From JACKCR01 sp041390305 (GTDB lineage: Bacteria; Eisenbacteria; RBG-16-71-46; CAIMUX01): a DNA stretch of 64,000 bases. The position numbers were made by a program, and so were the translations under genes. Position 1 is the first letter of the stretch; the number at the start of each line of letters is the position of its first letter. The stretch spans positions 62,001-126,000 of the forward strand of contig JAWKQE010000019.1 in the NCBI GenBank assembly GCA_041390305.1, in the 5' to 3' direction. The notes beneath the pieces are model-generated. The model was given only the letters and a program-made list of their open reading frames with translations. It did not search any database and had not been told where the DNA came from. Below are positions 54,486 through 62,695 of this stretch, one piece after another.

Positions 54486-55811
54486 ATGTTTGGAGCGATT
54501 GAGTCCGCCTTCCGGATCCCCGAGCTCAAGCGGCGCATCTTCTGGACGATGGGACTTCTCGTCGTCTACCGGTTGGGTGGACACCTTCCCACTCCGGGTG
54601 TCGACGGTAAGGCGCTGACCGACTTCTTCGACAATCAGGCGCAGGGAACCCTCTTCGGGCTCTACGACCTGTTTGCGGGCGGGAACTTCAAGAAGGCGAC
54701 GATCTTCGCTCTCGGAATCATGCCGTACATCTCGGCGTCGATCATCTTCCAGCTGTTCGGGTCGGTCATCCCGTACTTCGAGCGGCTCCGGAAGGAAGGG
54801 GAAGAAGGTCAGAAGCGGATCAGCCAGTACACGCGGTACTCGACCGTCATCCTGGCCGCGATCCAGGCCTACGGAATCGCGTTCTTCCTCGAGAGTCTGA
54901 ACAGCCAGATTCCGGGTGGTGTCGTCGCGGCTCCCGGCCTCGCGTTCCGGCTGCTCACGGTCCTGACGCTGACGACCGGAACGATGTTCGTCATGTGGCT
55001 CGGTGAGACGATCACGGAGCGCGGCATCGGAAACGGGATCTCGCTCATCATCATGATCGGAATCCTCGCCCGTTCGCCCTACGACATCATCAACACGATC
55101 CGTTCGGTCCAGCAGGGGGCGCTCAATCCGTTCATCCTCGGACTGATCGTCGTCTTCATGTTCGCGGTGACAGCACTCGTCGTGTTCGTCAACAACGCGC
55201 AGCGCCGGGTACCGGTGCAGTACGCGCGCCGGATGGTCGGGCGCCGGATGTATGGTGGACAGTCCACTCACATCCCGCTCCGGGTCATCACCGCGGGCGT
55301 CATCCCGATCATCTTCGCGCAGTCGATCATCATCTTCCCGAGCACGCTGGGGAGCTTCTTCCCGGACTCTGAGGTCGTCGCTCGGATCGTGAACTGGTTT
55401 GCTCCAGGCTCGCCGCTATACATCATTCTGTATGCGGCGCTCATCATCTTCTTCACGTACTTCTATACGGCGATCGTCTTCAATCCGGTCGACCTCTCGG
55501 AGAACATGAAGAAGTTCGGTGGGTTCATCCCCGGAATCCAGCCGGGTAAGCACACGGCGGACTATCTGGACAAGATCCTGCTGCGGATCACCCTCCCGGG
55601 GGCGGTCTTCCTCGCGGCGATCGCGATCTTGCCCGACCTGCTCATCCGGTACGGCAACATCCCGTTCTACTTCGGCGGGACGAGCCTCCTGATCATGGTT
55701 TCGGTGATCCTGGATACGCTCAAGCAGATCGAGTCGCACCTCCTCATGCGCCATTACGACGGCTTCATGCGCAAGGGCAAGCTCAAGGCGCAGGGAATGA
55801 GGACTCGCTGA
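54486..55811 (+). CDS. secY: Preprotein translocase subunit SecY
   Basis: Channel-forming subunit of the Sec translocase, 441 aa with about ten membrane helices. Conserved regions include YRLGGHLPTPGVDG near the first helix, GIMPYISASIIFQL, the cytoplasmic loop with RRVPVQYARRMVGRRMYGGQSTHIPLRV, and RHYDGFMRKG near the end. It pairs with secE at 25058. Confidence 0.98.
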   Translation: MFGAIESAFRIPELKRRIFWTMGLLVVYRLGGHLPTPGVDGKALTDFFDNQAQGTLFGLYDLFAGGNFKKATIFALGIMPYISASIIFQLFGSVIPYFERLRKEGEEGQKRISQYTRYSTVILAAIQAYGIAFFLESLNSQIPGGVVAAPGLAFRLLTVLTLTTGTMFVMWLGETITERGIGNGISLIIMIGILARSPYDIINTIRSVQQGALNPFILGLIVVFMFAVTALVVFVNNAQRRVPVQYARRMVGRRMYGGQSTHIPLRVITAGVIPIIFAQSIIIFPSTLGSFFPDSEVVARIVNWFAPGSPLYIILYAALIIFFTYFYTAIVFNPVDLSENMKKFGGFIPGIQPGKHTADYLDKILLRITLPGAVFLAAIAILPDLLIRYGNIPFYFGGTSLLIMVSVILDTLKQIESHLLMRHYDGFMRKGKLKAQGMRTR

Positions 55812-55870
55812 CGGCGATTTGACGCGGAGCCCCGGCCCTCGTAGCTGGGTGGGGCTTCGGGGAGACAGGC

Positions 55871-56533
55871 ATGCGCATCATCCTACTGGGGGCTCCTGGA
55901 TCCGGTAAGGGAACGCAGAGCGCATACCTGGTCGACAAGTACGAGATCCCGCAGATCTCCACCGGAGACATTCTCCGGAAGGCGGTCGCCGACGGGACCG
56001 AGTTGGGAAAGCAGGCGGAGTCGTTCATGAAGTCCGGCGGACTGGTTCCGGACGACGTGATCCTGGGCATGGTCCGGGAGCGACTCCAGGACGACGATAC
56101 GGAGCGCGGGTTCATCTTCGATGGGTTTCCGCGGTCCATCCCGCAGGCCGAAGGTCTGGACGACATCTTCGGGGAAACGGGAATGACACTCGATCGGGTC
56201 CTCGAGATCCATGTCCCGTTCGAGTCGATCCTGACCCGGATGACGAGCCGGCGGGTGTGTGCCCACTGTGGTGCGGTCTACAACCTGAGGGGCAAGGCCC
56301 CGAGGGTGGATGGGATCTGCGACCGATGCGGGCAGGCGGACATCGTCCAGCGTGAAGACGACAAGGAGGAGACGGTCCGGCACCGGCTCCAGATCTACGA
56401 GACCTCGACGGCGCCTCTCGTCGAGTACTACGACCGGCGGGGACTCCTCGCGGTCGTGGAAGGGGACAAGGCGCCGATGGACGTCTTCAGTGATATCGTC
56501 CAGATCCTGGAGGACGGCGGAAACGCCCCCTAG
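55871..56533 (+). CDS. adk: Adenylate kinase with zinc-binding LID
   Basis: Interconverts AMP, ADP and ATP. 220 aa. The P-loop is GAPGSGKGTQ and the AMP site includes DGFPRSIPQAEGLD. The LID holds a four-cysteine zinc motif, CAHCGAVYN...ICDRCGQ, as in Gram-positive and many other long-type enzymes. It follows secY as usual, but map and infA, which often come next, are absent. Confidence 0.98.
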   Translation: MRIILLGAPGSGKGTQSAYLVDKYEIPQISTGDILRKAVADGTELGKQAESFMKSGGLVPDDVILGMVRERLQDDDTERGFIFDGFPRSIPQAEGLDDIFGETGMTLDRVLEIHVPFESILTRMTSRRVCAHCGAVYNLRGKAPRVDGICDRCGQADIVQREDDKEETVRHRLQIYETSTAPLVEYYDRRGLLAVVEGDKAPMDVFSDIVQILEDGGNAP

Positions 56534-56641
56534 ACGGATCCGGAGTTTTTTGGCACAATCGCGGCTTGCGTCCGGACCAGGCCGGCCCAAGTCGACCGCA
56601 GATGACTGCGGGAGACGGACTTAAGTAGAGGATGGTGGACC

Positions 56642-56758
56642 ATGAAGGTGAGAGCCTCGGTCAAGCCGATCTGTGAGCACTGCAAGGTGATCCGGCGTCA
56701 AGGCGTCATCAGGGTCATCTGCCCGAAGAACCCGCGGCACAAGCAGCGCCAGGGCTAG
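56642..56758 (+). CDS. rpmJ: 50S ribosomal protein L36
   Basis: A 38-aa zinc-ribbon protein too short for most ORF lists. The sequence MKVRASVKPICEHCKVIRR continues to RHKQRQG. The ligands are Cys11, Cys14, Cys27 and the following His. It sits between adk and rpsM in the conserved order. Confidence 0.97.
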   Translation: MKVRASVKPICEHCKVIRRQGVIRVICPKNPRHKQRQG

Positions 56759-56773
56759 CAGGAGGGAAGACGG

Positions 56774-57145
56774 TTGGCACGTATATCTGGCGTCGACTTG
56801 CCCAACGAGAAGCGCATGTTCGTTGCGCTGACGTACATCTTCGGCATCGGTCCCACGACTGCGCGGAAGATCCTCACCGATACCGATGTGGATCCGCAGA
56901 AGAAGGCGAAGGACCTCACCGACGACGAGACGGCGAAGCTCCGGGCCGAGATCGAAAACAATTACCGGGTCGAAGGTACGCTCCACACTGAAGTGGGTAT
57001 GGCGATCAAGCGGCTGATGGACATCGGTTGTTACCGTGGGCTCCGTCATCGCCGCAACCTCCCGGTACGCGGGCAGCGCACGAAGACGAACGCTCGGACG
57101 CGCAAGGGCCCGAAGAAGATGGCGATCAAGAAGAAGAAGAAGTAG
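56774..57145 (+). CDS. rpsM: 30S ribosomal protein S13
   Basis: Head protein contacting P-site tRNA and L5, 123 aa. The TTG at 56774 follows AGGAGGGAAGACGG and gives LARISGVDLPNEKRM. RGLRHRRNLPVRGQRTKTNARTRKGP is the conserved basic tail, extended by poly-Lys (MAIKKKKK). Confidence 0.97.
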   Translation: MARISGVDLPNEKRMFVALTYIFGIGPTTARKILTDTDVDPQKKAKDLTDDETAKLRAEIENNYRVEGTLHTEVGMAIKRLMDIGCYRGLRHRRNLPVRGQRTKTNARTRKGPKKMAIKKKKK

Positions 57146-57155
57146 GGGAATCGAC

Positions 57156-57548
57156 GTGGCCAATCCCAAGAAGTCGACGGGCAAGAAGAAGGACCGGAAG
57201 GTCGGTGCGTCCGGCTACGTGCACGTCCACGCGAGCTTCAACAATACGATCATCTCCATCACCGATTCCGAGGGTGGCGTGATCTCGTGGGCGAGCGCGG
57301 GCAAGGCAGGGTTCAAGGGATCTCGGAAGAGCACGCCGTACGCCGCGCAGGTGGCTGCGGAGGCCGCCGCCAAGGATGCCATGGCGATGGGCCTGCGTCG
57401 TGTCGAGGTCATGATCAAGGGCCCTGGTGGTGGACGGGAAGCTTCCGTGCGCTCCCTCGCTGCAGTTGGTCTCGAGATCATCGCGATCCGTGACGTCACC
57501 CCGATTCCGCACAATGGTTGCCGGCCGCCCAAGCGCCGCCGGGTCTGA
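57156..57548 (+). CDS. rpsK: 30S ribosomal protein S11
   Basis: Platform protein, 130 aa. The GTG at 57156 gives VANPKKSTGKKKDRKV; upstream in-frame sequence belongs to rpsM in another frame. GYVHVHASFNNTIISITD and TPIPHNGCRPPKRRRV are near-universal. The ribosome-binding site is weak (AGGGGAAT). Confidence 0.97.
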   Translation: MANPKKSTGKKKDRKVGASGYVHVHASFNNTIISITDSEGGVISWASAGKAGFKGSRKSTPYAAQVAAEAAAKDAMAMGLRRVEVMIKGPGGGREASVRSLAAVGLEIIAIRDVTPIPHNGCRPPKRRRV

Positions 57549-57567
57549 TCAGGAGGACTGAGAGAGA

Positions 57568-58197
57568 ATGGGTCGGTATACCGAGAGCGTCTGCAGACTC
57601 TGTCGCCGGGAGGGGATCCGCCTCTACCTGAAGGGCGACCGCTGCTACTCGGACAAGTGCGCCATCGAGCGTCGCTCCTATCCTCCGGGAGAACACGGCC
57701 AGTCGCGCCGTTCTAAGGTCAGCCCGTACGGACAGCAGCTGCGTGAGAAGCAGAAGGCGCGTCGGATCTATGGCGTGATGGAGCGCCAGTTCCGGAACTA
57801 CTTCAAGAAGGCTTCGAAGAAGCAGGGCGTCACGGGTGAAATCCTGCTCCAGCTTCTCGAGACCCGCCTCGACAACCTGGTCTACCGGCTCGGCATCGCG
57901 CCGTCCCGGAACGCCGCGCGTCAGCTCGTCAAGCACGGGCACGTCGTGGTCAACGGTCGTCGCGCGGACATCCCGAGCTACCACGTGCGTCCCGGCGACA
58001 CGATCTCGGTGCGTGAGAACAGCAAGAAGCTCGACTACATCAAGGACGCGGTCGCGAACCGTCGCCGCACCGAGATGCAGGGTTGGCTGAGCTTCGACGA
58101 GAAGGACATGTCGGGTGTCCTGCTCCAGGTCCCGTCGCGCGAGGACATCCCCGTGCCGGTCCAGGAGCAGCTGATCGTCGAACTCTACTCGAAGTAG
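57568..58197 (+). CDS. rpsD: 30S ribosomal protein S4 (zinc type)
   Basis: Primary 16S-binding protein; represses the alpha operon in E. coli. 209 aa. The zinc-coordinating form is indicated by CRLCRREGIRLYLKGDRCYS..C. The S4 RNA-binding fold LDNLVYRLGIAPSRNAARQLV is intact. Confidence 0.97.
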   Translation: MGRYTESVCRLCRREGIRLYLKGDRCYSDKCAIERRSYPPGEHGQSRRSKVSPYGQQLREKQKARRIYGVMERQFRNYFKKASKKQGVTGEILLQLLETRLDNLVYRLGIAPSRNAARQLVKHGHVVVNGRRADIPSYHVRPGDTISVRENSKKLDYIKDAVANRRRTEMQGWLSFDEKDMSGVLLQVPSREDIPVPVQEQLIVELYSK

Positions 58198-58248
58198 TCC
58201 GCACGCAAGCCAGGAAGGCCCCCGAGTCAACGAGGGAGGAACGCCATC

Positions 58249-59316
58249 GTGAAGTGGAAAGCTCTGCAGATGCCGGAACGCATCGTCTCGGACGATGTCG
58301 TCTCGAACGAGCGGGCCGGCCGTTTCGTCGTCGAACCGCTCGAGCGCGGATTCGGCACCACGCTCGGCAACGCTCTGCGTCGGGTTCTCCTCAGCTCGCT
58401 CCAGGGAGTCGCGGTGAGCGCTCTCCGGATCCATGACGACCGCGTGCAGCACGAGTTCACCTCGATCACGGGTGTGCTCGAAGACGTCACGGACATCGTA
58501 CTGAACCTGAAGCAGGTCCGTTTCAAGCACCACGGAGACGGCCCGCGTCGCGGTGTCTTCGTCATCCAGGGGAAGAAGGAACTCAAGGCCGGAGACATGG
58601 AGATCTCTCCGGACATCGAGATCCTGAACCCGGACCAGCACATTGCTTCGATCAACACCGAGACCGAGCTCCGTATCGAGGTGGAAGTCACCTCGGGCAA
58701 GGGCTACGTCGCGGCCGAGGATCAGCCCGGCGCGAACGATCGCCCGATCGGCTGGATCTCGATCGACTCCATGTTCAGCCCGGTCGTCTCGGTCAACTTC
58801 CGGGTCGAGAACACCCGGATCGGTCAGCGCATCGACTTCGACAAGCTGACCGTCGACATCGAGACGGACGGTTCGATCCTCCCGTCGGATGCTCTGGCCA
58901 TGTCGGCCAAGATCCTTCGCGACCACTTCACGCTCTTCATCCGCTTCGAGGAGACCTTCGAGGAGGAGAAGGAAGAGGTCGTCGACGAGGAGTATCTGCG
59001 GATCAAGGAGCTGCTGGAGAAGAGCGTGGACGAGCTCGAGCTCTCCGTTCGTTCCGGCAACTGCCTCCGCGCCGCCAAGATCAAGAGCCTCGGGGACCTC
59101 GTGCAGAAGTCCGAAGCCGAGATGCTCCAGTACCGCAACTTCGGTAAGAAGTCGCTCAAGGAAATCCAGGATCTGCTCAACCAGATGGGCCTCAGCTTCG
59201 GCATGGACGTGTCGCGTTACATCGGCACGCCAGTCGGCGTTTCCGCGCCCGTCGAAACGTCCGTGGACATGGACATGGACGCAGGTGACGACGACGACGA
59301 CATGGACGACATCTGA
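58249..59316 (+). CDS. rpoA: RNA polymerase subunit alpha with acidic C-terminal tail
   Basis: Assembles the polymerase and contacts activators and UP elements. 355 aa. The GTG at 58249 follows GGAGGAACGCC. The N-terminal domain has FVVEPLERGFGTTLGNALRRVLLSSL; the C-terminal domain has the helix-hairpin-helix FGKKSLKEIQDLLNQMGL. After the C-terminal domain the protein ends in an Asp/Met run (MDMDMDAGDDDDDMDDI), unusual for alpha. Confidence 0.98.
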   Translation: MKWKALQMPERIVSDDVVSNERAGRFVVEPLERGFGTTLGNALRRVLLSSLQGVAVSALRIHDDRVQHEFTSITGVLEDVTDIVLNLKQVRFKHHGDGPRRGVFVIQGKKELKAGDMEISPDIEILNPDQHIASINTETELRIEVEVTSGKGYVAAEDQPGANDRPIGWISIDSMFSPVVSVNFRVENTRIGQRIDFDKLTVDIETDGSILPSDALAMSAKILRDHFTLFIRFEETFEEEKEEVVDEEYLRIKELLEKSVDELELSVRSGNCLRAAKIKSLGDLVQKSEAEMLQYRNFGKKSLKEIQDLLNQMGLSFGMDVSRYIGTPVGVSAPVETSVDMDMDAGDDDDDMDDI

Positions 59317-59461
59317 TCCGAACGGATCCATGCAGACGCTCTGCCCTCGGGTGGGGCGTCTCGTCCGTCAGTCCGAGACAAAGACGAACGAAGCCCCGAA
59401 GGGGGCGCCAGAGGGACGAGCCTAGAGACGTCCCGATCATCCCAGAGGTGAGGAAGGCGAG

Positions 59462-60001
59462 ATGAGACACCGTAACGACCACAGGAAGCTAAGCCGGACG
59501 GCATCCCACCGGAAGGCTCTGCTCCGCAACCAGGTGACGTCGCTCTTCACCCATGGTCGGATCGAAACGACCGTGGCGAAGGCGAAGGAGAGTAGGCGTC
59601 TGGCCGAACGGCTCATCAGCTACGCCAAGCGTGCCGACGTCAAGGTCGGAACGCTGACCGATGAGAAGGAGAAGGATGCCGTCCGCGTCGCCGCGCGTCG
59701 CCGGGCCGCCCGCTTCATCCACGGTCGGGACATCGTGACGAAGCTGTTCGACGACATCGCTCCGCACATGATGGAGCGGGAGGGTGGCTACACCCGGATC
59801 ATCAAGACGCGGATCCGCAAGGGTGACGCCGGTGAGATGGCGATCTTGGAGCTCGTGAAGTCCGAGTCGCAGATCAAGGCCGAGCGCGCCGCCCGCAAGG
59901 CCGCCGAGGAAGCCGCGCAGCAGAAGAGCTCCGTCTTCCGGCGCCGGAAGAAGAAGGAAGCCGAGCCGGCCGAAGCTGCCGAGGGCGAAGCCACCGAGTA
60001 A
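59462..60001 (+). CDS. rplQ: 50S ribosomal protein L17 with extended C-terminus
   Basis: Large-subunit protein, 179 aa, about 60 longer than the usual core. MRHRNDHRKLSRTASHRKALL is the standard start. The extension is a charged Ala/Lys/Glu helix (KAERAARKAAEEAAQQKSS...EAEPAEAAEGEATE). Last gene of the superoperon. Confidence 0.97.
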   Translation: MRHRNDHRKLSRTASHRKALLRNQVTSLFTHGRIETTVAKAKESRRLAERLISYAKRADVKVGTLTDEKEKDAVRVAARRRAARFIHGRDIVTKLFDDIAPHMMEREGGYTRIIKTRIRKGDAGEMAILELVKSESQIKAERAARKAAEEAAQQKSSVFRRRKKKEAEPAEAAEGEATE

Positions 60002-60040
60002 GCGGCCGCCGCAAACACTGCATTTCCGACGACGAAACGA

Positions 60041-60073
60041 AAGCCCGGATCCTCGAGAGAGGGTCCGGGCTTC
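60041..60073. terminator. Hairpin terminator between convergent rplQ and the unknown operon
   Basis: AAGCCCGGA pairs with TCCGGGCTT (9 bp), with further pairing inside the loop. Convergent genes lie on both sides, so it could serve both. The T-tract is weak on either strand. Confidence 0.6.
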
Positions 60074-60243
60074 CTGCTTGCGTACCGAACTTCGTCACGT
60101 TTTCTACACCGTCCACGGAACTCGAGAAGGGGGCCGGGCCGCCGATACGCCGGCGGGTGCGGACGTGAGCTCCCCTCCGGACAGGCGCTACCCGCCGCGA
60201 CAGGCGCTCCCCGTGAACGCCTGCCATCGCGCGCGGAGAGTTC

Positions 60244-60951
60244 CTAGCGGCGATACGTTCCCTTCACCTCTCCCCACGAACGCGCCTCCACCGGGGACGG
60301 ATCGAGGTAGTCGAGCGTGAGGTCGTCGATCATGGCGCGGGGGAGCGAGTAGTCGGACCCGTACGTCGCATAGAGGTGGAGCTGGTCGAACGCCTGGTCC
60401 GTGCTGACGGCCAGCGTGTTCCAGGTCGGGTTGTCCCGGCCGCCGAGATTCGAGATCTCGAACGAGTCGCTGGCCACGACCTGCCCGCCCTGGAGAGCGT
60501 CGAGGTGGAACTCGATCCCGCCCCACGGCCCGTTCTCGTAGAAGCCGATGTCGAGTGACGCGGACCGGGCGGACTGCGGGAGGTCCATCTTCACGGTCGA
60601 GAGGGGCCCGATCGTGAGGTTCTCGCCGCCGACGTAGGAGATGCCGAACGTGAGTGCATTGACGGGGCTACCGAACCCGGGGAAGTCCGCGTAGAAGAGT
60701 CCCGCGTCCTCGACGATGAACTCGTCGCCCGGTGCCGGCTCGAACGTCGATCCATCGGGAAAGACGCCGCTCACGGTGTTGAGGTCGTGGTAGGTGATGC
60801 CCTGGTGGAGGAGCGGGTCGCCCTGGTTGCCCTCGGTGAGGTCCTCATAGTCGATGACCTCGACACCGGCCAGGGCCGACGCGGCGAGACCGGAGGCGAG
60901 CATGGACAGGAGCGCGAGGCCCGAGGCGAGAGTCATCGGAGTCTTCTTCAT
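60244..60951 (-). CDS. Secreted protein of unknown function, beta-sandwich-like
   Basis: A 235-aa exported protein with signal peptide MKKTPMTLASGLALLSMLASGLAASALA. The mature part (VEVIDYEDLTEGNQGDPLLHQGITYHDL...) contains a pattern typical of extracellular jelly-roll or lectin-like domains, closing with RAMIDDLTLDYL. It resembles proteins carrying PEP-CTERM anchors but has no such anchor; it ends with WGEVKGTYRR. Its ATG overlaps the stop of the upstream gene (ATGA), so the two are translated as a pair. I do not recognise the family. Confidence 0.75.
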   Translation of the reverse strand: MKKTPMTLASGLALLSMLASGLAASALAGVEVIDYEDLTEGNQGDPLLHQGITYHDLNTVSGVFPDGSTFEPAPGDEFIVEDAGLFYADFPGFGSPVNALTFGISYVGGENLTIGPLSTVKMDLPQSARSASLDIGFYENGPWGGIEFHLDALQGGQVVASDSFEISNLGGRDNPTWNTLAVSTDQAFDQLHLYATYGSDYSLPRAMIDDLTLDYLDPSPVEARSWGEVKGTYRR

Positions 60952-62174
60952 GTTGCCTTCTTTCCAAGTTGCGGTTGCGGCGGAAGGTCGTGACGGATCA
61001 CGACGGTCGATGGCATCGGCGGGAACGCGATGCGCACACGGTGGAGCTCATACTCCTTCGGATCCCAGTGCGCCCGATGGAAGACCCAGTCGAGCATCGC
61101 GGGGTAGCCGGGTACGTCGGCCGTGCGTGCGACGTGCAGCCCGTGCCCCAGGAACTGGACGGTTCCGGAGACGGGCAGGAGATCGGCTTCGTCTTCCGTG
61201 ACCGGAGTGTTGAGCTCGCTGAACACGCAGAGCTCCCTCTGGACGCCGGGGAAGAGGGATCGATGGACGAAGTGGTCGAAGAGGAACACCTCGCTCGGGG
61301 TGCGGGAGATTGCGCCGAAGTGGGCGCGTTCCCCAGGCTCCAGCATGTATGCGGGGGCGAGTCTCCGCACGATTTCGCCCGTGACCAGGGTCTGTTGCCC
61401 GGTGGCGCCGACGGGCGCAGGCAGCAGCTCGTCGTTCGTGAGGCCATCGGGAGAGACCCGGCGTTCGAGGACGGGGAGAGGCCGCGAGCAGAACTCCCGA
61501 ATCACGGGTACGCCCCCCATCTCCGCCGCGCCCTCCGGGTCGAGCGGCTGGTGGGCCCGGCGCGTGTCGTCCGCTCCGGTGCGGACGACCGACTGCCCCA
61601 CGATCCATCGGGTACGGGGACGGATTCGCTGGAGCCCAATGAGGCCCCGTACCTGGACCAGGTCGAGGGACCCGGGCTCCGAGTCGGACGGAGAGAGGAT
61701 GCTGAGCGAGTGTTGCGTGCGCGCCTGGACGCCCCAGATGAAGCTGTTGCCGAGAAACGACTTCTCCCTCCACTTCGACTCGGCCTCCGGACGCGCGACC
61801 GTCGGGTGAGACTCGACGAGCTTGTCGAACTGGGATCGGTCCCCGGCGTGCCTCTGCACCACGGCCTCGAAACTCTCGTAGGCCGTGAGGAGATTCCGTC
61901 CGAGGACGGGGACGCGCCCTTCCAGGGTCCCGAGAAGGGTATCCATTCCCGCTCGGGTCGGCATGTGGACGACCGCCGCGAACGGGTCCGGCGTGTAGGC
62001 CAGGTTCCGGATCTGCCAGGCGAGCTTCCGATGGAGGCCGAGGTCCCGGCAGATGGTTGCGAGGCCGATCTCGCCCTCTCCCAGCGTCTGCTCGAGGGCT
62101 TCGGCGACGAGATCCTGGATCGCAGGGACGGACCCCAGGATGTCGTCTTCGAGCGTGGGTGTGGTCTGACTCAC
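60948..62174 (-). CDS. Unrecognised 408-aa protein with possible helix-turn-helix
   Basis: The GTG at 62174 (preceded by GAGGAGTCCGCCC) gives VSQTTPTLEDDILGSVPAIQ. The frame stays open further upstream to 62918, but that part overlaps DUF2164 and the symporter end and reads as Arg-rich shadow sequence. Residues about 30-50 (EGEIGLATICRDLGLHRKLA) could form a helix-turn-helix. The middle has KSFLGNSFIWGVQARTQHSL and a possible C-terminal sensing domain (HFGAISRTPSEVFLFDHFVH...HWDPKEYELHRVRIAF). No signal peptide or membrane segment is visible. I do not recognise the family; a transcription regulator or an enzyme are both possible. Confidence 0.75.
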   Translation of the reverse strand: MSQTTPTLEDDILGSVPAIQDLVAEALEQTLGEGEIGLATICRDLGLHRKLAWQIRNLAYTPDPFAAVVHMPTRAGMDTLLGTLEGRVPVLGRNLLTAYESFEAVVQRHAGDRSQFDKLVESHPTVARPEAESKWREKSFLGNSFIWGVQARTQHSLSILSPSDSEPGSLDLVQVRGLIGLQRIRPRTRWIVGQSVVRTGADDTRRAHQPLDPEGAAEMGGVPVIREFCSRPLPVLERRVSPDGLTNDELLPAPVGATGQQTLVTGEIVRRLAPAYMLEPGERAHFGAISRTPSEVFLFDHFVHRSLFPGVQRELCVFSELNTPVTEDEADLLPVSGTVQFLGHGLHVARTADVPGYPAMLDWVFHRAHWDPKEYELHRVRIAFPPMPSTVVIRHDLPPQPQLGKKAT

Positions 62175-62310
62175 GGGCGGACTCCTCGAGAAGGCGACCT
62201 CGGCCTGGATACGCCCCACCACGTGAGCTCGGGAGGCGCGGCACGTGCCCAGAGTACCATGGCCATCCGACGAAGCGATACAGTTTCGAACGGTATCGGT
62301 ACCTCGGCGC

Positions 62311-62380
62311 GCCAGCTTCGGACAGCGTCGGCCGCCTTCGGCCAGCTTCAGCTGCCTTCGGCCAGCGTCGGCCAACTCGG
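62311..62380. repeat. Tandem array of 10-bp repeats, consensus about GCCAGCKTCG
   Basis: Consecutive 10-mers read GCCAGCTTCG, GACAGCGTCG, GCCGCCTTCG, GCCAGCTTCA, GCTGCCTTCG, GCCAGCGTCG and a decayed GCCAACTCGG, all in one orientation with exact 10-bp spacing. The array lies in the 255-nt gap between the divergent unknown gene (start 62174) and DUF2164 (start 62430). Confidence 0.85.
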
Positions 62381-62429
62381 CCCGGGCGTCCGGTGCCACC
62401 TCGACGCGTGGGGTGGTAGTCTCCGAAGC

Positions 62430-62687
62430 ATGCGTGAGATCAAACTGGACAAGGAGAGGAAGGACCGGCTCGTCCGGGAGATTCGGAGCTACCTCGCGGA
62501 CAACCACGACGAAGACGTGGGCGACCTCAAGGCGACGCTCCTCCTCGACTTCTTCCTGGAGCGCCTCGGCCCGACCATCTACAACCAGGCGCTCCGCCAC
62601 GCGCAGGCGTTCTTCCAGGAGAAGGCAATCGACCTGGAGATCGAACTGGGCCAGGACGAGCGCGCGCGGGGTGCCGGAGAACGGTAG
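62430..62687 (+). CDS. DUF2164 family protein
   Basis: An 85-aa protein of unknown biochemical function. MREIKLDKERKDRLVREIRSYL and GDLKATLLLDFFLERLGPTIYNQALRHA fit the DUF2164 family. Mostly helical, no membrane segment. It ends 8 nt before the convergent symporter gene. The upstream array of 10-bp repeats may affect its expression. Confidence 0.85.
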   Translation: MREIKLDKERKDRLVREIRSYLADNHDEDVGDLKATLLLDFFLERLGPTIYNQALRHAQAFFQEKAIDLEIELGQDERARGAGER

Positions 62688-62695
62688 CGGGCCTC

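Noticed and set aside
62311..62380. CRISPR array
   Set aside because: The repeats are 10 bp and contiguous with no spacers, and no cas genes are present.
60969..62687. A 572-codon plus-strand frame containing the DUF2164 gene
   Set aside because: Only the last 85 codons match a family. The rest is antisense to the 408-aa gene, so the start was placed at 62430.
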